Assembly (NCBI GenBank): GCA_039808665.1
Contig: JBDHTO010000022.1
Span: 1-14,482 of the forward strand
Direction of reading: 5' to 3'
Origin: JBDHTO01 sp039808665
GTDB lineage: Bacteria > Pseudomonadota > Alphaproteobacteria > Paracaedibacterales > JAKBAR01
DNA length: 14,482 nt
Part shown: positions 14,410-14,482 of the stretch, piece after piece
Layout of the letters: the number at the start of each line of letters is the position of its first letter
How positions within the stretch are numbered: position 1 is the first letter of the stretch
Position numbers and translations under genes: made by a program
The notes under the pieces: generated by a model
Databases searched by the model: none
The model's input: only the letters and a program-made list of their open reading frames with translations
Told to the model about the DNA's origin: nothing

Positions 14410-14482
14410 ATGCGCATAGCCGTTAAAACGTTTTTTCTTGCCACAACCCTTTTGTCCACGACCTTTGGAATGGATAAGGATC
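14410..14482 (+). CDS. Start of another Sec-exported protein (cut by window end)
   Basis: Only 24 codons are visible. They read as a signal peptide: MRIAVK, a hydrophobic core (TFFLATTLLSTTF), and a likely cleavage at FG|MDKD. The mature start with Met-Asp resembles LC|MDDF of the LicD-like protein. The ATG lies 78 bases after the preceding stop, with no clear SD. The product and length are unknown. Confidence 0.55.
   Translation, partial: MRIAVKTFFLATTLLSTTFGMDKD

Noticed and set aside
1..14482. CRISPR arrays, complete insertion sequences, tRNA or rRNA genes
   Set aside because: I found no regularly spaced repeats, no transposase gene, and no tRNA or rRNA-like stretch on either strand.

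Overview
The window looks like a moderately AT-rich alphaproteobacterial chromosome. The main pointers are an FzlA-type glutathione-S-transferase-like division protein ending in LDF, a MutS2-like Smr protein with the N-terminus usual in that class, and a ParE-type topoisomerase subunit. The mix of core genes with several small Sec-exported proteins of no recognised family would suit a host-associated lineage such as Holosporales or its relatives. That placement is inference, because no rRNA or other marker is present to prove it.

Layout. Positions 1-1482 (+) hold the 3' part of a membrane sensor histidine kinase. It runs tail to tail, with a 4-base overlap, into a leftward operon at 3967-1479: rpsF, rpsR, rplI, an RluA/RluC-family pseudouridine synthase, and an Smr-domain protein. 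The five genes are separated by 20 bases or less or overlap by 4 bases, and a clear sigma70-type promoter lies at 4080-4052. Rightward from 4158 are a ZnuB-like metal ABC permease and parE (8-base overlap). Next come a small exported orphan protein (6959-7429), a convergent fzlA (8106-7435, minus) and uppP (8166-8972).

The right half is accessory in character. It has an exported orphan of 412 residues whose Shine-Dalgarno sequence is buried in a long hairpin (9037-9074). Facing it is a leftward exported protein with a LicD/fukutin-like domain that lacks the usual acidic metal-binding residues (11464-10484), followed by a branched terminator (10422-10348). A 589-base stretch without a convincing gene follows (11465-12053). 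A rightward cluster then starts with a VanX-type D-Ala-D-Ala dipeptidase, continues with a UDP-glucuronate-type 4-epimerase and a coupled exported orphan, and ends with a further exported protein cut by the window edge.

How it fits together. The left half is information processing: ribosomal proteins, rRNA modification and chromosome decatenation. The middle and right carry envelope functions: lipid-carrier recycling (UppP), constriction control (FzlA), peptidoglycan dipeptide cleavage (VanX type) and nucleotide-sugar supply (epimerase). Five proteins with Sec signal peptides and no assigned function or only a degenerate domain are interspersed with the envelope genes. The best leads for new biology are the two orphans that share a W-[SA]-P-R-L motif, the degenerate LicD-like exported protein, and the SD-sequestering hairpin.
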